Under the pieces are notes generated by a model, which saw nothing but the letters and a program-made list of their open reading frames with translations, was not told where the DNA came from and searched no databases. DNA of 64,000 bases from Bacillota bacterium (GTDB lineage: Bacteria; Bacillota; Clostridia; Acetivibrionales; DSM-1351), in the NCBI GenBank assembly GCA_023400235.1, contig JAEXFI010000046.1, positions 13,431 through 77,430 of the forward strand. Reading direction: 5' to 3'. Shown here one piece after another: positions 9,563 to 17,952 of this stretch. The translations under genes were made by a program, and so were the position numbers. How positions within the stretch are numbered: the stretch's first letter is position 1; every line of letters begins with the position of its first letter.

Positions 9563-10123
9563 ATGGGCAAATTGATATTTATTACAGGAGGAGCCCGCAG
9601 CGGCAAAAGTACCTTTGCGGAACAAAAGGCAGAGCAATTTGGGGATAAAGTGCTGTATGTAGCCACTGCCAAGCGTGTTGACCAGGAGATGGAGCAGAGA
9701 ATAGTCCGGCACAGATTGCGGAGACCTGCCGGCTGGGAAACCTTTGAGGGATACAAGAACCTGGACAGTGAGCTTGAAGGGATAATCAGTGAAAAAAGTG
9801 CTGTGCTTCTGGACTGCATAACCATATTAATCACAAATCTCATGCTGGAGGAGAGCTTGGACTGGGACAGCCTCTCCCGGGAAAGGGTCGAAGGAATAGA
9901 GAATACGATACTTCATCAGGTGGAAAGGCTCATCAGCCTGGCGAAGATGAGCTCTGTCCCGTTTATTCTGGTATCCAACGAGGTTGGCCTTGGCCTGGTG
10001 CCCCCGACGGCAATGGGCAGGGATTTCAGGGATATTGCAGGAAGAATGAATCAGCTTATTGCAAGAACAGCAGATGAAGTATATTTCTGTGTTTCAGGTA
10101 TACCGATGAGAATAAAGGGGTGA
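9563..10123 (+). CDS. cobU: Adenosylcobinamide kinase / guanylyltransferase
   Basis: CobU (186 residues) phosphorylates adenosylcobinamide and transfers GMP to give AdoCbi-GDP in the nucleotide-loop assembly of B12. The N-terminal P-loop is GGARSGKST (residues ~8-16). The family segments RIVRHRLRRP, with the guanylylated His region, LLDCITILITNL and VSNEVGLGLVP are all present. ATG 9563 follows GGAGG by only four bases. The gap from btuD (144 bases) holds only a short ATGGTAA tandem and no terminator, so it probably stays in the operon. Confidence 0.95.
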   Translation: MGKLIFITGGARSGKSTFAEQKAEQFGDKVLYVATAKRVDQEMEQRIVRHRLRRPAGWETFEGYKNLDSELEGIISEKSAVLLDCITILITNLMLEESLDWDSLSRERVEGIENTILHQVERLISLAKMSSVPFILVSNEVGLGLVPPTAMGRDFRDIAGRMNQLIARTADEVYFCVSGIPMRIKG

Positions 10124-10127
10124 ATAT

Positions 10128-10877
10128 ATGAAGGCACTGAAACGTCTTGTGCTTATGCTGCAGTTTTTTACCAGGATACCTATAAACATCAGTATTAATA
10201 CAAACAGCCGGGATTTTGGAAAAGGATTGGTGTTTGCGCCCTTTGTAGGACTTGTTATTGGAGCCTTGCTCACCTGTGCTGCTTATGGGCTCCTCTTTAT
10301 ATTTCCCAGGGTTATGGTAGCTGCTGTTATTCTGGTGCTGTATATGATAATAACAGGGGGGCTGCACCTGGACGGGCTGGGAGATACCTTTGACGGTATA
10401 TTTTCAAACCGCCCAAGGGAAAGAATACTGGAAATAATGAGAGACAGCAGGGTGGGAACCAATGCTGTGCTTGCGGTTCTGGGTGTAATCCTGCTGGATT
10501 TTGCAGCCTTGACTCAAATAAATCCCGACTACTATCTAAGGACGATCCTGCTTATGCCAATGGCGGGACGGGCAGGTTCACTTGTAGGAGCAGCTGTCTC
10601 CAGCTATGCAAGGCAGGGGGAGGGGCTGGGGAAATCATTTATTGACTTTTGCGGTAAAAGAGAACTTATAGGGGGCTTGGTAATATATACTGCAATCAGC
10701 CTGCTTACCCTAGACCTGAAGCTGTGGATTGTATTGCTGCTGCCTCCGGTTTCAGCCCTGCTGTCAGTGTGGTTCTTCAGCAGGAAGATAGGAGGTGCTA
10801 CAGGGGATACCCTTGGTGCAGTGTGTGAAATCAATCAGTGCATATTTCTTGTGGCGGCATGCGGGATTCTGAGATAA
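10128..10877 (+). CDS. cobS: Adenosylcobinamide-GDP ribazoletransferase (cobalamin synthase)
   Basis: CobS (249 residues) joins AdoCbi-GDP to alpha-ribazole in the membrane, the last assembly step of B12. It has several hydrophobic helices and the conserved acidic motif GGLHLDGLGDTFDGIFS, then RDSRVGTNAV. The start lies four bases after the cobU stop (GGGGTGAATAT before ATG), so the two are coupled. Together with cobU it indicates salvage of imported cobinamide. cobT and cobC are not in the window. Confidence 0.95.
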   Translation: MKALKRLVLMLQFFTRIPINISINTNSRDFGKGLVFAPFVGLVIGALLTCAAYGLLFIFPRVMVAAVILVLYMIITGGLHLDGLGDTFDGIFSNRPRERILEIMRDSRVGTNAVLAVLGVILLDFAALTQINPDYYLRTILLMPMAGRAGSLVGAAVSSYARQGEGLGKSFIDFCGKRELIGGLVIYTAISLLTLDLKLWIVLLLPPVSALLSVWFFSRKIGGATGDTLGAVCEINQCIFLVAACGILR

Positions 10878-11025
10878 AATTATAAGTAAGTGCATTTTGT
10901 TTTATCCTTCAGGTAAGGGGTAAATAATAATAGTGTTGATATTACATAATAAATGGTGGATAGACAGTTGGATTGCCATTTGCACTATAATACGTTATTT
11001 TATACGGAGAAAGGAGTTTTACAAT

Positions 11026-11259
11026 ATGGTAAAACCTATAAAAATTAAAAATGTGGAAGACATTGAAACAATCAATCGGATTGTAAGCCAGTATCCCTTT
11101 GACATATGGATTCATGGAAAGAGCGGAATGGCAGATGCAAAATCCATTCTGGGGATGTTCATTCTCAAGCTGGACGAGCCTTTAACACTTGTGGTGCCAG
11201 ATGAAGCAGACACAACCAAGTTATTTAAGGAACTGGATCAATATATGCATATTTTTTAA
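11026..11259 (+). CDS. HPr-like domain protein
   Basis: This 77-residue protein resembles PTS HPr in length and in the segment HGKSGMADAKSILGMFIL (the HPr Ser46 region). It lacks the HPr active-site His near residue 15, because the N-terminus reads VEDIETINRIVSQYP. It therefore cannot act as a normal phosphocarrier and may be a regulatory or structural relative. ATG 11026 has AAGGAG nine bases upstream. An upstream in-frame ATG lacks such a site. It stands alone between cobS and adhE and is followed by a terminator. Confidence 0.7.
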   Translation: MVKPIKIKNVEDIETINRIVSQYPFDIWIHGKSGMADAKSILGMFILKLDEPLTLVVPDEADTTKLFKELDQYMHIF

Positions 11260-11315
11260 TATTTTCATTCAGTTTCCCCATTCATAAGGTCTTAACTTAA
11301 AAACCCGCAGACGTC

Positions 11316-11361
11316 AGGTTCAAGTGCCGCCCGAAGGGAGGCATGAGAGCCTGATTTTTTC
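11316..11361 (+). terminator. Rho-independent terminator after HPr-like gene
   Basis: A long hairpin (CAGGTTC pairing with GAGCCTG, then TGCC/GGCA and a CCC-GAAG-GGG tip) ends in a run of six T at about 11356. It separates the HPr-like gene from the adhE promoter. Confidence 0.8.
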
Positions 11362-11408
11362 ATTCCTTATCTACAATTTCTACTGGAAAAATAATTATAA
11401 AAACAATA

Positions 11409-11437
11409 TTGACAAATAATTAACAAAGGGTTAAAAT
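11409..11437 (+). promoter_or_regulatory. SigA-type promoter of adhE
   Basis: The -35 TTGACA is at 11409-11414 and the -10 TAAAAT at 11432-11437, with an ideal 17-base spacer. Transcription would start near 11444, giving a leader of about 155 bases before adhE. Confidence 0.85.
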
Positions 11438-11450
11438 ATAAATAGAGACA

Positions 11451-11468
11451 TTGTTAATTAATTAACAG
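11451..11468. promoter_or_regulatory. Rex operator 1 (adhE leader)
   Basis: TTGTTAATTAATTAACAG matches the known Rex consensus TTGTTAA-N4-TTAACAA with one mismatch. It lies just downstream of the predicted start site, where a bound NADH/NAD+-sensing Rex repressor would block adhE. Confidence 0.85.
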
Positions 11469-11493
11469 TGTCGCCATAAATAATCCTAATTTT

Positions 11494-11534
11494 TTTAAGC
11501 CATAAATGGCTGAACTTAATGGCTTAAATTTTTT
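11494..11534 (+). terminator. Possible attenuator hairpin in adhE leader
   Basis: A 10-bp perfect stem (TTTAAGCCAT / ATGGCTTAAA) is followed by six T. A shorter competing hairpin (GCCA TAAA TGGC) uses the same left arm. Located inside the leader, it could be an attenuator rather than a plain terminator. Confidence 0.45.
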
Positions 11535-11542
11535 AAGATTAC

Positions 11543-11560
11543 TTGTTAAAAAAATAACAA
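11543..11560. promoter_or_regulatory. Rex operator 2 (adhE leader)
   Basis: A second Rex-like dyad, TTGTTAAAAAAATAACAA, matches TTGTTAA-N4-TTAACAA with one mismatch. It lies 92 bases from operator 1 and 40 bases upstream of the adhE start codon. Confidence 0.75.
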
Positions 11561-11599
11561 TAATCAATTTATTAAATAACTTAATGGAGGTAAAATAGT

Positions 11600-14203
11600 A
11601 TGGCTAAGAAGAATTTGATTGTAAACAGTGTTGAAACATTACTGGAAAAAATCACTGAAATCAAGCAGGCACAAGAGGTTTTTGCCACCTATTCCCAGGA
11701 GCAGGTTGACAAGATATTTGCTGCTGCAGCTCTGGCAGCCAACAAGAAAAGAATTCCTCTGGCGAAAATGGCACAGGCTGAGACCGGTATGGGTGTTGTA
11801 GAAGACAAGGTCATAAAGAACCACTATGCGGCAGAATATATATATAATGCATACAAGGACACTAAAACCTGCGGTGTTCTGGAAAAAGACGAAGCCTTTG
11901 GAATAACGAAGATTGCTGAACCACTGGGTGTCATAGCTGCCATCGTACCAACCACAAACCCCACATCAACAGCTATATTCAAGGCCCTGCTGGCGCTTAA
12001 AACCAGAAACGGCATAATATTCTCTCCTCACCCCAGAGCGAAAAAATCTACCATTGAGGCAGCAGGCATCATATTGGAAGCTGCAGTTGCAGCAGGTGCT
12101 CCCAAGGGGATTATCGGATGGATAGACGAGCCCACCATAGAACTCTCAGAGCGCGTAATGAAAGAAGCAAATATTATACTAGCCACTGGCGGACCGGGTA
12201 TGGTAAGAGCTGCATATTCTTCTGGAAAGCCTGCCATTGGCGTGGGCGCAGGCAACACTCCTGCAATCGTTGACGACACTGCTGATATAAAAACCGCAGT
12301 AAGCTCCATACTTGTTTCAAAGACCTTTGACAATGGTATGATATGTGCTTCAGAGCAGGCGGTCATTGTACTGGATAAGGCATACAATGAAGTAAAGAAG
12401 GAGTTCACATTAAGAGGAGCGTACTTCCTCAACAAGGAGCAGACTCAGAAAACGAGAGAGGTATTGCTTGTAAACGGAGCACTCAATGCCAAAATAGTAG
12501 GACAGACTGCGTACACCATCGCAAAGCTGGCAGGCTTTGATGTACCCGTTGAAACAAAGATACTGGTTGGTGAGGTGGAATCTGTTGAGTTAACCGAAGC
12601 TTTCGCACACGAAAAGCTTTCACCGGTACTTGCCATGTATAGGGCCAAGACCTTTGAGGAAGCCGTAGCAAAGGCTGAAAAGCTGGTGGCAGACGGAGGC
12701 TTTGGACATACCTCTTCTTTATATATTGATGCAGTTAATGAAAAGGTTAAAATAGATAAATTCACACAGGCTATGAAAACCTGCAGAATTCTTGTGAACA
12801 CACCTTCTTCACACGGAGGCATAGGGGACTTGTACAATTTCAAGCTGGCTCCATCTCTGACCCTGGGCTGCGGCTCCTGGGGAGGCAACTCGGTGTCTGA
12901 AAACGTAGGTGTCAAGCACCTGATTAACATCAAGACCGTAGCCGAAAGGAGAGAGAATATGCTTTGGTTTAGGACTCCTGAAAAGGTATATTTCAAAAAA
13001 GGCTGTCTGGGAGTGGCCTTAAAGGAACTTAAGGATGTGATGAACAAGAAGAGGGCGTTTATTGTAACAGATTCCTTCCTGTTTAATAATGGCTATACCA
13101 AACCGGTCACAGACCTGCTTGATGCCATGAATATCAAATATCATACCTTCTTTGATGTAGCTCCCGATCCTACGCTTGCATGTGCAAAGCTGGGGGCTGA
13201 GGCCATGAGGGATTTCAAGCCGGACGTGATAATTGCTCTTGGAGGAGGCTCCGCCATGGATGCCGGCAAGATAATGTGGACCTTATACGAGCATCCTGAA
13301 GTGGACTTCCAGGACCTTGCCATGAGATTTATGGATATCAGAAAAAGAGTGTATTCCTTCCCCAAGCTGGGTGAGAAGGCATACTTTATAGCCATCCCAA
13401 CCTCTGCGGGCACAGGCTCTGAGGTAACTCCGTTCGCAGTTATCACTGATGAACAGACGGGAGTAAAATATCCTCTGGCTGACTATGAATTAATGCCCAA
13501 GATGGCTATTGTCGATGTAGACCTTATGATGAACATGCCAAAAGGCCTGACCTCCGCATCAGGAATTGATGCTCTCACTCATGCCGTTGAAGCATACGCA
13601 TCAATGCTGGCAACAGATTATACAAACGGATTGGCTCTGCAGGCAGTTAAAAATATATTTGCATATCTGCCATCGGCATATGAAAACGGTGCTAAAGACC
13701 CGGTTGCCAGAGAGAAAATGGCAGATGCCTCAACAATGGCGGGTATGGCTTTCGCAAACGCTTTCCTGGGAATCTGCCACTCCATGGCACATAAGCTGGG
13801 TGCGTTCCATCATCTGCCACACGGTATAGCCAATGCTCTGCTTATAAATGAGGTAATGAAGTACAATATAGCAGAAGCTCCTGTCAAGATGGGAACCTTC
13901 TCTCAGTATAAATACCCTGAGATACTCAAGCGGTATGCCGAGATAGCAGCCTTCGTAGGAGTTAGCGGGGCCACTGACCAGGAGAAATTCAATAATCTGC
14001 TTGTGAAGATAGATGAACTCAAGGCTAAGGTGGGTGTACCTGCCACCATCAAGGCGGCAGGAGTGGATGAGGCCAAGTTCCTAGCCACTCTGGACGAAAT
14101 GGTTGAACAGGCCTTTGATGACCAGTGCACAGGTGCAAATCCCAGATATCCTTTAATGAGCGAATTGAGAGAAATGTATCTTAGAGCATATTATGGAAAG
14201 TAA
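11600..14203 (+). CDS. adhE: Bifunctional acetaldehyde-CoA / alcohol dehydrogenase
   Basis: AdhE (867 residues, normal length) reduces acetyl-CoA to acetaldehyde and then to ethanol with two NADH, disposing of fermentative reductant. It forms cytoplasmic filaments (spirosomes) in known members. The N-terminal aldehyde dehydrogenase half carries the catalytic Cys249 in GMICASEQ. The C-terminal iron-ADH half (~450-867) shows GGGSAMDAGK, TSAGTGSEVTPF and the iron-ligand run HSMAHKLGAFHHLPHG. The ATG start is preceded by GGAGG. Two Rex operators and a leader hairpin lie upstream and a strong terminator lies downstream, so it is a single-gene unit. Confidence 0.97.
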   Translation: MAKKNLIVNSVETLLEKITEIKQAQEVFATYSQEQVDKIFAAAALAANKKRIPLAKMAQAETGMGVVEDKVIKNHYAAEYIYNAYKDTKTCGVLEKDEAFGITKIAEPLGVIAAIVPTTNPTSTAIFKALLALKTRNGIIFSPHPRAKKSTIEAAGIILEAAVAAGAPKGIIGWIDEPTIELSERVMKEANIILATGGPGMVRAAYSSGKPAIGVGAGNTPAIVDDTADIKTAVSSILVSKTFDNGMICASEQAVIVLDKAYNEVKKEFTLRGAYFLNKEQTQKTREVLLVNGALNAKIVGQTAYTIAKLAGFDVPVETKILVGEVESVELTEAFAHEKLSPVLAMYRAKTFEEAVAKAEKLVADGGFGHTSSLYIDAVNEKVKIDKFTQAMKTCRILVNTPSSHGGIGDLYNFKLAPSLTLGCGSWGGNSVSENVGVKHLINIKTVAERRENMLWFRTPEKVYFKKGCLGVALKELKDVMNKKRAFIVTDSFLFNNGYTKPVTDLLDAMNIKYHTFFDVAPDPTLACAKLGAEAMRDFKPDVIIALGGGSAMDAGKIMWTLYEHPEVDFQDLAMRFMDIRKRVYSFPKLGEKAYFIAIPTSAGTGSEVTPFAVITDEQTGVKYPLADYELMPKMAIVDVDLMMNMPKGLTSASGIDALTHAVEAYASMLATDYTNGLALQAVKNIFAYLPSAYENGAKDPVAREKMADASTMAGMAFANAFLGICHSMAHKLGAFHHLPHGIANALLINEVMKYNIAEAPVKMGTFSQYKYPEILKRYAEIAAFVGVSGATDQEKFNNLLVKIDELKAKVGVPATIKAAGVDEAKFLATLDEMVEQAFDDQCTGANPRYPLMSELREMYLRAYYGK

Positions 14204-14307
14204 ACAATAATCATATTTATTGGCGGGATTATTTAACTTTATTTATTCACTTTATTGTTGACTTCTTCATCCTTTTTGCCCCCGATAAATAGTTATATGA
14301 TATTGTA

Positions 14308-14358
14308 AAACAGCTGCCTGCAGGATAATTAAGATCTGCAGGCGGCTGTTTTGATTTA
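14308..14358 (+). terminator. Terminator of adhE
   Basis: A 16-bp stem with one wobble (AAACAGCTGCCTGCAG against CTGCAGGCGGCTGTTT) is followed by T-rich sequence. It lies about 100 bases after the adhE stop. Confidence 0.88.
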
Positions 14359-14530
14359 AATGCATTGTTTTAAATGAATTGTAAGGGCGGTTAAAAAAGA
14401 ATTCATAGATTTCGACCGATTTTGAGCAAATATTGATAGGAGAATGTTTATAATTTAATATAAAATGATTTATGAAAATGATATAAGGGTATAAATAATA
14501 AGGATTTATAGATTGAAGGAGGCAAAGCTT

Positions 14531-15700
14531 ATGAGTTTTAACTATTACATTCCTACCAGAGTCCTGTTTGGCAAGGGACAGCTTGAGCAACTGCACAGAC
14601 AGGCCCTGCCCGGCAGAAAAGCATTGATTGTCACCTCGGCAGGCACGTCCATGAAGAAGCATGGTTACCTGGCAAGGCTGGAAGACCAGTTGAAAAAGGC
14701 AAATATAGATTATGTCCTGTATGATAAAATATTGCCAAACCCTATAAAGCCGCATGTAATGGAAGGGGCTGCCCTGGCGGCGGAAACCGGCTGTGACTTT
14801 GTCATCGGTCTGGGCGGAGGCAGCAGCATTGATTCATCAAAGTCAATAGCGGTTATGGCTACAAATCCCGGGGATTACTGGGACTATATAGGGGGTGGCT
14901 CGGGAAAGGCCATGCCGGTGCAGAATGATCCGCTTCCTGTAGTTGCAATTACCACTACTGCAGGGACAGGAACAGAGGCAGACCCCTGGACCGTCATAAC
15001 CAATGATCAAAGCAATGAAAAAATAGGTTTTGGTTATGACAAGACCTTCCCTGTCCTGTCAATCGTGGATCCCGGGCTGATGATGACGGTGCCTCCGCAT
15101 TTGACGGCATATCAGGGCTTTGATGCTCTCTTCCACAGCACGGAGGGTTATATTAACAGATTTGCAAATGAAATGAGCGATATGTATGCCCTCAAAAGCA
15201 TAGAACTGCTTGGGAGGTATCTGCCAACAGCAGTAAAGGAGGGCTCAAATGAGGAAGCCCGGGAAAAGGTAGCCCTGGCAAACACTGTTGCAGGAATGGT
15301 AGAATCCACCTCGGGCTGTACCTCGGAGCATTCTCTGGAACACGCCCTCAGCGCCTTTCATCCGGAACTTCCCCATGGAGCAGGGCTCATCATGGTAAGT
15401 GAAGCTTACTACACCTTTTTTGCAAAATCCGGCTCCTGTGACCAAAGGCTTGTGGATATGGCCATAGCGCTTGGAAAGAAGGAGGCAGGAGAGCCAATGG
15501 ATTTTGTAACTGCTTTGGTTGACCTGCAAAAGGCCTGCGGTGTTTATGGTCTTAAGATGTCCGACTATGGCATAAAGGCAGATGAAATAGAGGCTCTGGC
15601 AGGAAATGCGCGGCACACCATGGGAGGGCTTTTTGCCTGTGATCCTGCTGAACTCAGCGACGAAAATGTGGTTGAAATACTGAAAAGGTCCTATAGATAA
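14531..15700 (+). CDS. Iron-containing alcohol dehydrogenase
   Basis: This 389-residue group-III iron-type alcohol dehydrogenase reduces aldehydes to alcohols with NAD(P)H in the cytoplasm. It has GGGSSIDSSK (nucleotide binding), TTAGTGTEADPW and iron ligands in DALFHSTEGY and EHSLEHALSAFHPELPHG. ATG 14531 is chosen because AAGGAGG ends eight bases upstream. A TTG 18 bases earlier would overlap that site. It sits behind adhE but has its own leader and terminator, so regulation is probably separate. The exact substrate (butanol, propanediol, ethanol) cannot be told. Confidence 0.92.
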   Translation: MSFNYYIPTRVLFGKGQLEQLHRQALPGRKALIVTSAGTSMKKHGYLARLEDQLKKANIDYVLYDKILPNPIKPHVMEGAALAAETGCDFVIGLGGGSSIDSSKSIAVMATNPGDYWDYIGGGSGKAMPVQNDPLPVVAITTTAGTGTEADPWTVITNDQSNEKIGFGYDKTFPVLSIVDPGLMMTVPPHLTAYQGFDALFHSTEGYINRFANEMSDMYALKSIELLGRYLPTAVKEGSNEEAREKVALANTVAGMVESTSGCTSEHSLEHALSAFHPELPHGAGLIMVSEAYYTFFAKSGSCDQRLVDMAIALGKKEAGEPMDFVTALVDLQKACGVYGLKMSDYGIKADEIEALAGNARHTMGGLFACDPAELSDENVVEILKRSYR

Positions 15701-15739
15701 ATTGCGATAGAGTATAGTCCTATACGTTTTAAAGCAGAC

Positions 15740-15787
15740 GAGCTTTTGAGGGTGAACTGAAGGGTTCCCCTCAAAGGCTCTTTTTTT
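15740..15787 (+). terminator. Terminator of the Fe-alcohol dehydrogenase
   Basis: GAGCTTTTGAGGG pairs with CCCCTCAAAGGCTC, followed by seven T (15781-15787). Confidence 0.88.
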
Positions 15788-15869
15788 AGAGTTAGGAATT
15801 TATATATATTGGATATAGTTGTAAGCGTTGATACTACTAAAGTATAAGCAATACACTAGAAATCCCCAA

Positions 15870-16080
15870 CTGACAAATTCCTATATTCGGGGTTTGGAAA
15901 GAGGACTCCCCTTTCCGTTTCAGTGGGGGTGCTCAGAAACATGTAGTGTTTCGCCGAAGGGGGCAGTAGTGCACCCTAGCGAACAAGACAATTTGCTGAG
16001 CATCTGTAGAAACTTAAATGGGGCACTAAACGGATTTGCGCAGCAAATTTCTTGCAGCAGGAGGATTCTGCGGACAGGCA
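15870..16080 (+). ncRNA. Candidate structured non-coding RNA
   Basis: This gap between two genes holds nested helices but no convincing gene. GGAAAG/CTTTCC forms a hairpin near 15896-15916. GGGTGC/GCACCC (about 15926/15971) encloses a GAAACA-TGTTTC hairpin and a GCC/GGC stem. A longer stem pairs CAAGACAATTTGCTG (about 15984-15998) with CAGCAAATTTCTTG, with one mismatch. GCAG/CTGC forms a last hairpin near 16056. The 88-codon frame across it starts with TTG and is low complexity. It could be a known family (for example the Firmicutes raiA RNA), which I cannot confirm by eye. Ends are approximate. Confidence 0.45.
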
Positions 16081-16213
16081 AAGGAGAGTATTGATTTCCC
16101 TATAGGTTTGAGGGGTATTTGCAGGTTTGTGGAGTATTTTATGTTCAGAATCAATAAATAAATGCTATAATATATAGAACAGTTTACAATAATTTATAAG
16201 GATAAGGTATGGG

Positions 16214-16969
16214 ATGGTAAAGAAAAGATTCACATTCAGAAAGGCAAACTGGGAAAAGATAACCTTTTGGTTTGTATTTTCAACTCTGGTAGCTTCAACG
16301 GTATTCTCGCTGATACATGTGATATTGTCACCGTCGGGAGCTGTTACGGAGGTGAGATTTCAGAAGCTCAAAAGTGATTATGTGCTTATGCTCATTCAGT
16401 GCATTATGGGTATGGTCATAATGTTTCTTCCGTCTATTCTGGAAAGAAAACTGCAGATAAATGTCCCCAGCTTTATGCACATAGTTTTCGTGATTTTCCT
16501 TTATGCGGCCATATATCTGGGAGAGGTGCGAAGCTTCTATTATCATATACCCCACTGGGATACGGTCTTACATACCTTCAGCGGGGCCATGATAGGGGCC
16601 CTTGGATTTTCCGTTGTCCGTCTGCTGAATGATTCTGAAAAAGTAAGCATAAACCTCAGTCCTCTGTTTGTAGCGGTTTTTGCATTTTCCTTTGCACTGG
16701 CCATTGGCGCATTGTGGGAGGTGTATGAGTTCTCCTTTGACAGACTGCTGGGCTTGAATATGCAGAAATTTGCCTATGAAGACGGAAGCCTTAGAGCGGG
16801 GAGAGATGCTCTGGCAGATACAATGAAGGACTTAATCGTGGATGCCCTTGGTGCACTTGGCACCAGTGTAATGGGTTACATTTCCCTCAAATTCAAAAAG
16901 GGCTGGCTTGAAAAATTTGCAGTAACCAGAGTAAGGACTATAAAAAATAATCAGGATACTTCTCTTTGA
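16214..16969 (+). CDS. YjdF/DUF2238-like membrane protein
   Basis: This 251-residue integral membrane protein has about five to six hydrophobic helices. It carries the conserved segments HWDTVLHTFSGAMIGALGFS and ALWEVYEFSFD, then DTMKDLIVDALGA with a small-residue helix. These are the hallmarks of the YjdF/DUF2238 membrane family, whose function is unknown. Its 3' end overlaps the convergent GntR gene by 32 bases. No partner genes suggest a role. Confidence 0.75.
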   Translation: MVKKRFTFRKANWEKITFWFVFSTLVASTVFSLIHVILSPSGAVTEVRFQKLKSDYVLMLIQCIMGMVIMFLPSILERKLQINVPSFMHIVFVIFLYAAIYLGEVRSFYYHIPHWDTVLHTFSGAMIGALGFSVVRLLNDSEKVSINLSPLFVAVFAFSFALAIGALWEVYEFSFDRLLGLNMQKFAYEDGSLRAGRDALADTMKDLIVDALGALGTSVMGYISLKFKKGWLEKFAVTRVRTIKNNQDTSL

Positions 16970-17609
16970 GAACCTTTGAGTGATCGAGACCGGAATAGTG
17001 ATGCTGTTTTAAAATGGAGCAGCAGGCTGAATCCTGGGCCTCAATCCGCTCCACAATATTTAGGTGCTCCAGGTACACCTTTCTGAGCATTTCAGGTTCG
17101 TACATGGTCAAGACCCTGTACCTGTTATAGTGAATTCTGGTGGTACTTATTATATCCCATATGGTTTCATGTCCGGCAGTCTTGAATATGACTCTGTGAA
17201 ATTCGTTGTCCAGTTCGAGGAATTCTTCCGCAGTTCCGGCTTCCTCTACAAGCTCTTTTTGCTGGCGTAGATTTTTCTTTATTTCCTGGGGCAGCAGGCC
17301 GCCGGTTTCGATTATTCCGCTTACGATTTGATTTTCCAGCAAATCCCGCATATAAACGCTTTCGCCCACAAAGGGCAAGTCTATCAACGACACAAAGGTT
17401 CCCTTCTGGGGGTATATGTTTAGCAGCTTTTCATAGGACAGCCTGATAAAAACCTCTCTGACAGGAGTGCGGCTGACGTTTAATGACTCTGCTATTTCGT
17501 TCTCACTGATCATCTGGCCGGGTTTGTACTCAAGATTCAATATTTTATTTTTAACTTCCAAATATATAACTTCCTTCATGGGAAGCAGGTTCCTGGCATA
17601 TTTAATCAT
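16938..17609 (-). CDS. GntR/FadR-family transcriptional regulator
   Basis: This 223-residue repressor-type protein has an N-terminal winged helix (residues ~12-75) with the GntR signature LEYKPGQMISENEIAESLNV-SRTPVREV. A C-terminal FCD ligand domain (~80-215) follows, with metal-binding His/Asp in DNEFHRVIF and HLNIVERI. It is divergent from eda-kdgK, whose promoter -10 overlaps a perfect 12-bp palindrome, so it most likely controls that operon in response to a sugar acid. It overlaps the YjdF-like gene tail to tail. Confidence 0.88.
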   Translation of the reverse strand: MIKYARNLLPMKEVIYLEVKNKILNLEYKPGQMISENEIAESLNVSRTPVREVFIRLSYEKLLNIYPQKGTFVSLIDLPFVGESVYMRDLLENQIVSGIIETGGLLPQEIKKNLRQQKELVEEAGTAEEFLELDNEFHRVIFKTAGHETIWDIISTTRIHYNRYRVLTMYEPEMLRKVYLEHLNIVERIEAQDSACCSILKQHHYSGLDHSKVLKEKYPDYFL

Positions 17610-17645
17610 AATATCCCCTATCTACGTTCACAGCTCGTATAAAAA

Positions 17646-17723
17646 AGTAATGAAAGCTACGCAGTGGCTTTCGCCGCGTGAAATCCACTTTTACCTACCA
17701 CATGTAGCTTTCACTCTAACCTC
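17646..17723 (-). repeat. Hairpin-forming dispersed repeat, copy 1
   Basis: On the minus strand this ~78-base unit starts GAGGTTAGAGTGAAAG and ends near CTTTCATTAC. The outer stem is a perfect 10 bp (17651-17660 against 17704-17713). An inner AGTGG/CCACT plus TTTC/GAAA hairpin and a short CTAC/GTAG hairpin lie inside. A diverged copy in the opposite orientation lies at 63874-63954. It sits between the GntR gene and the eda promoter. Confidence 0.75.
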
Positions 17724-17789
17724 TTTTGCTGGGCTTTTAGCATTAATTAATATTTTAGCATATGTAGTCTCGCATTTATATACCCTCTA

Positions 17790-17818
17790 TTGACAATGAA
17801 CTTGTATACTAGTATATT
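17790..17818 (+). promoter_or_regulatory. eda-kdgK promoter with overlapping operator
   Basis: The -35 TTGACA (17790-17795), a 17-base spacer and the -10 TATATT (17813-17818) form a near-consensus promoter. The perfect palindrome TATACTAGTATA (17805-17816) overlaps the -10, a classic repressor position and the GntR/FCD type of site. The leader to eda is about 130 bases and contains a TTTTGTC/GACAAAA hairpin. Confidence 0.8.
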
Positions 17819-17952
17819 AATATATAAGAAGCGGTTTATCAATAACTTTTGTCAGTCAATTGCAGACAAAAAGTCCCGTGCGCTCTTACGGCACATAACG
17901 ATTGACTTTGAGAAGAACAATAAACCTATAGGGAAAAGGAGACATATACAAC

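Noticed and set aside
15828..16094. 88-codon ORF starting with TTG
   Set aside because: Low-complexity sequence without a ribosome site, and it lies over strong nested helices, so it is listed as a candidate RNA instead.
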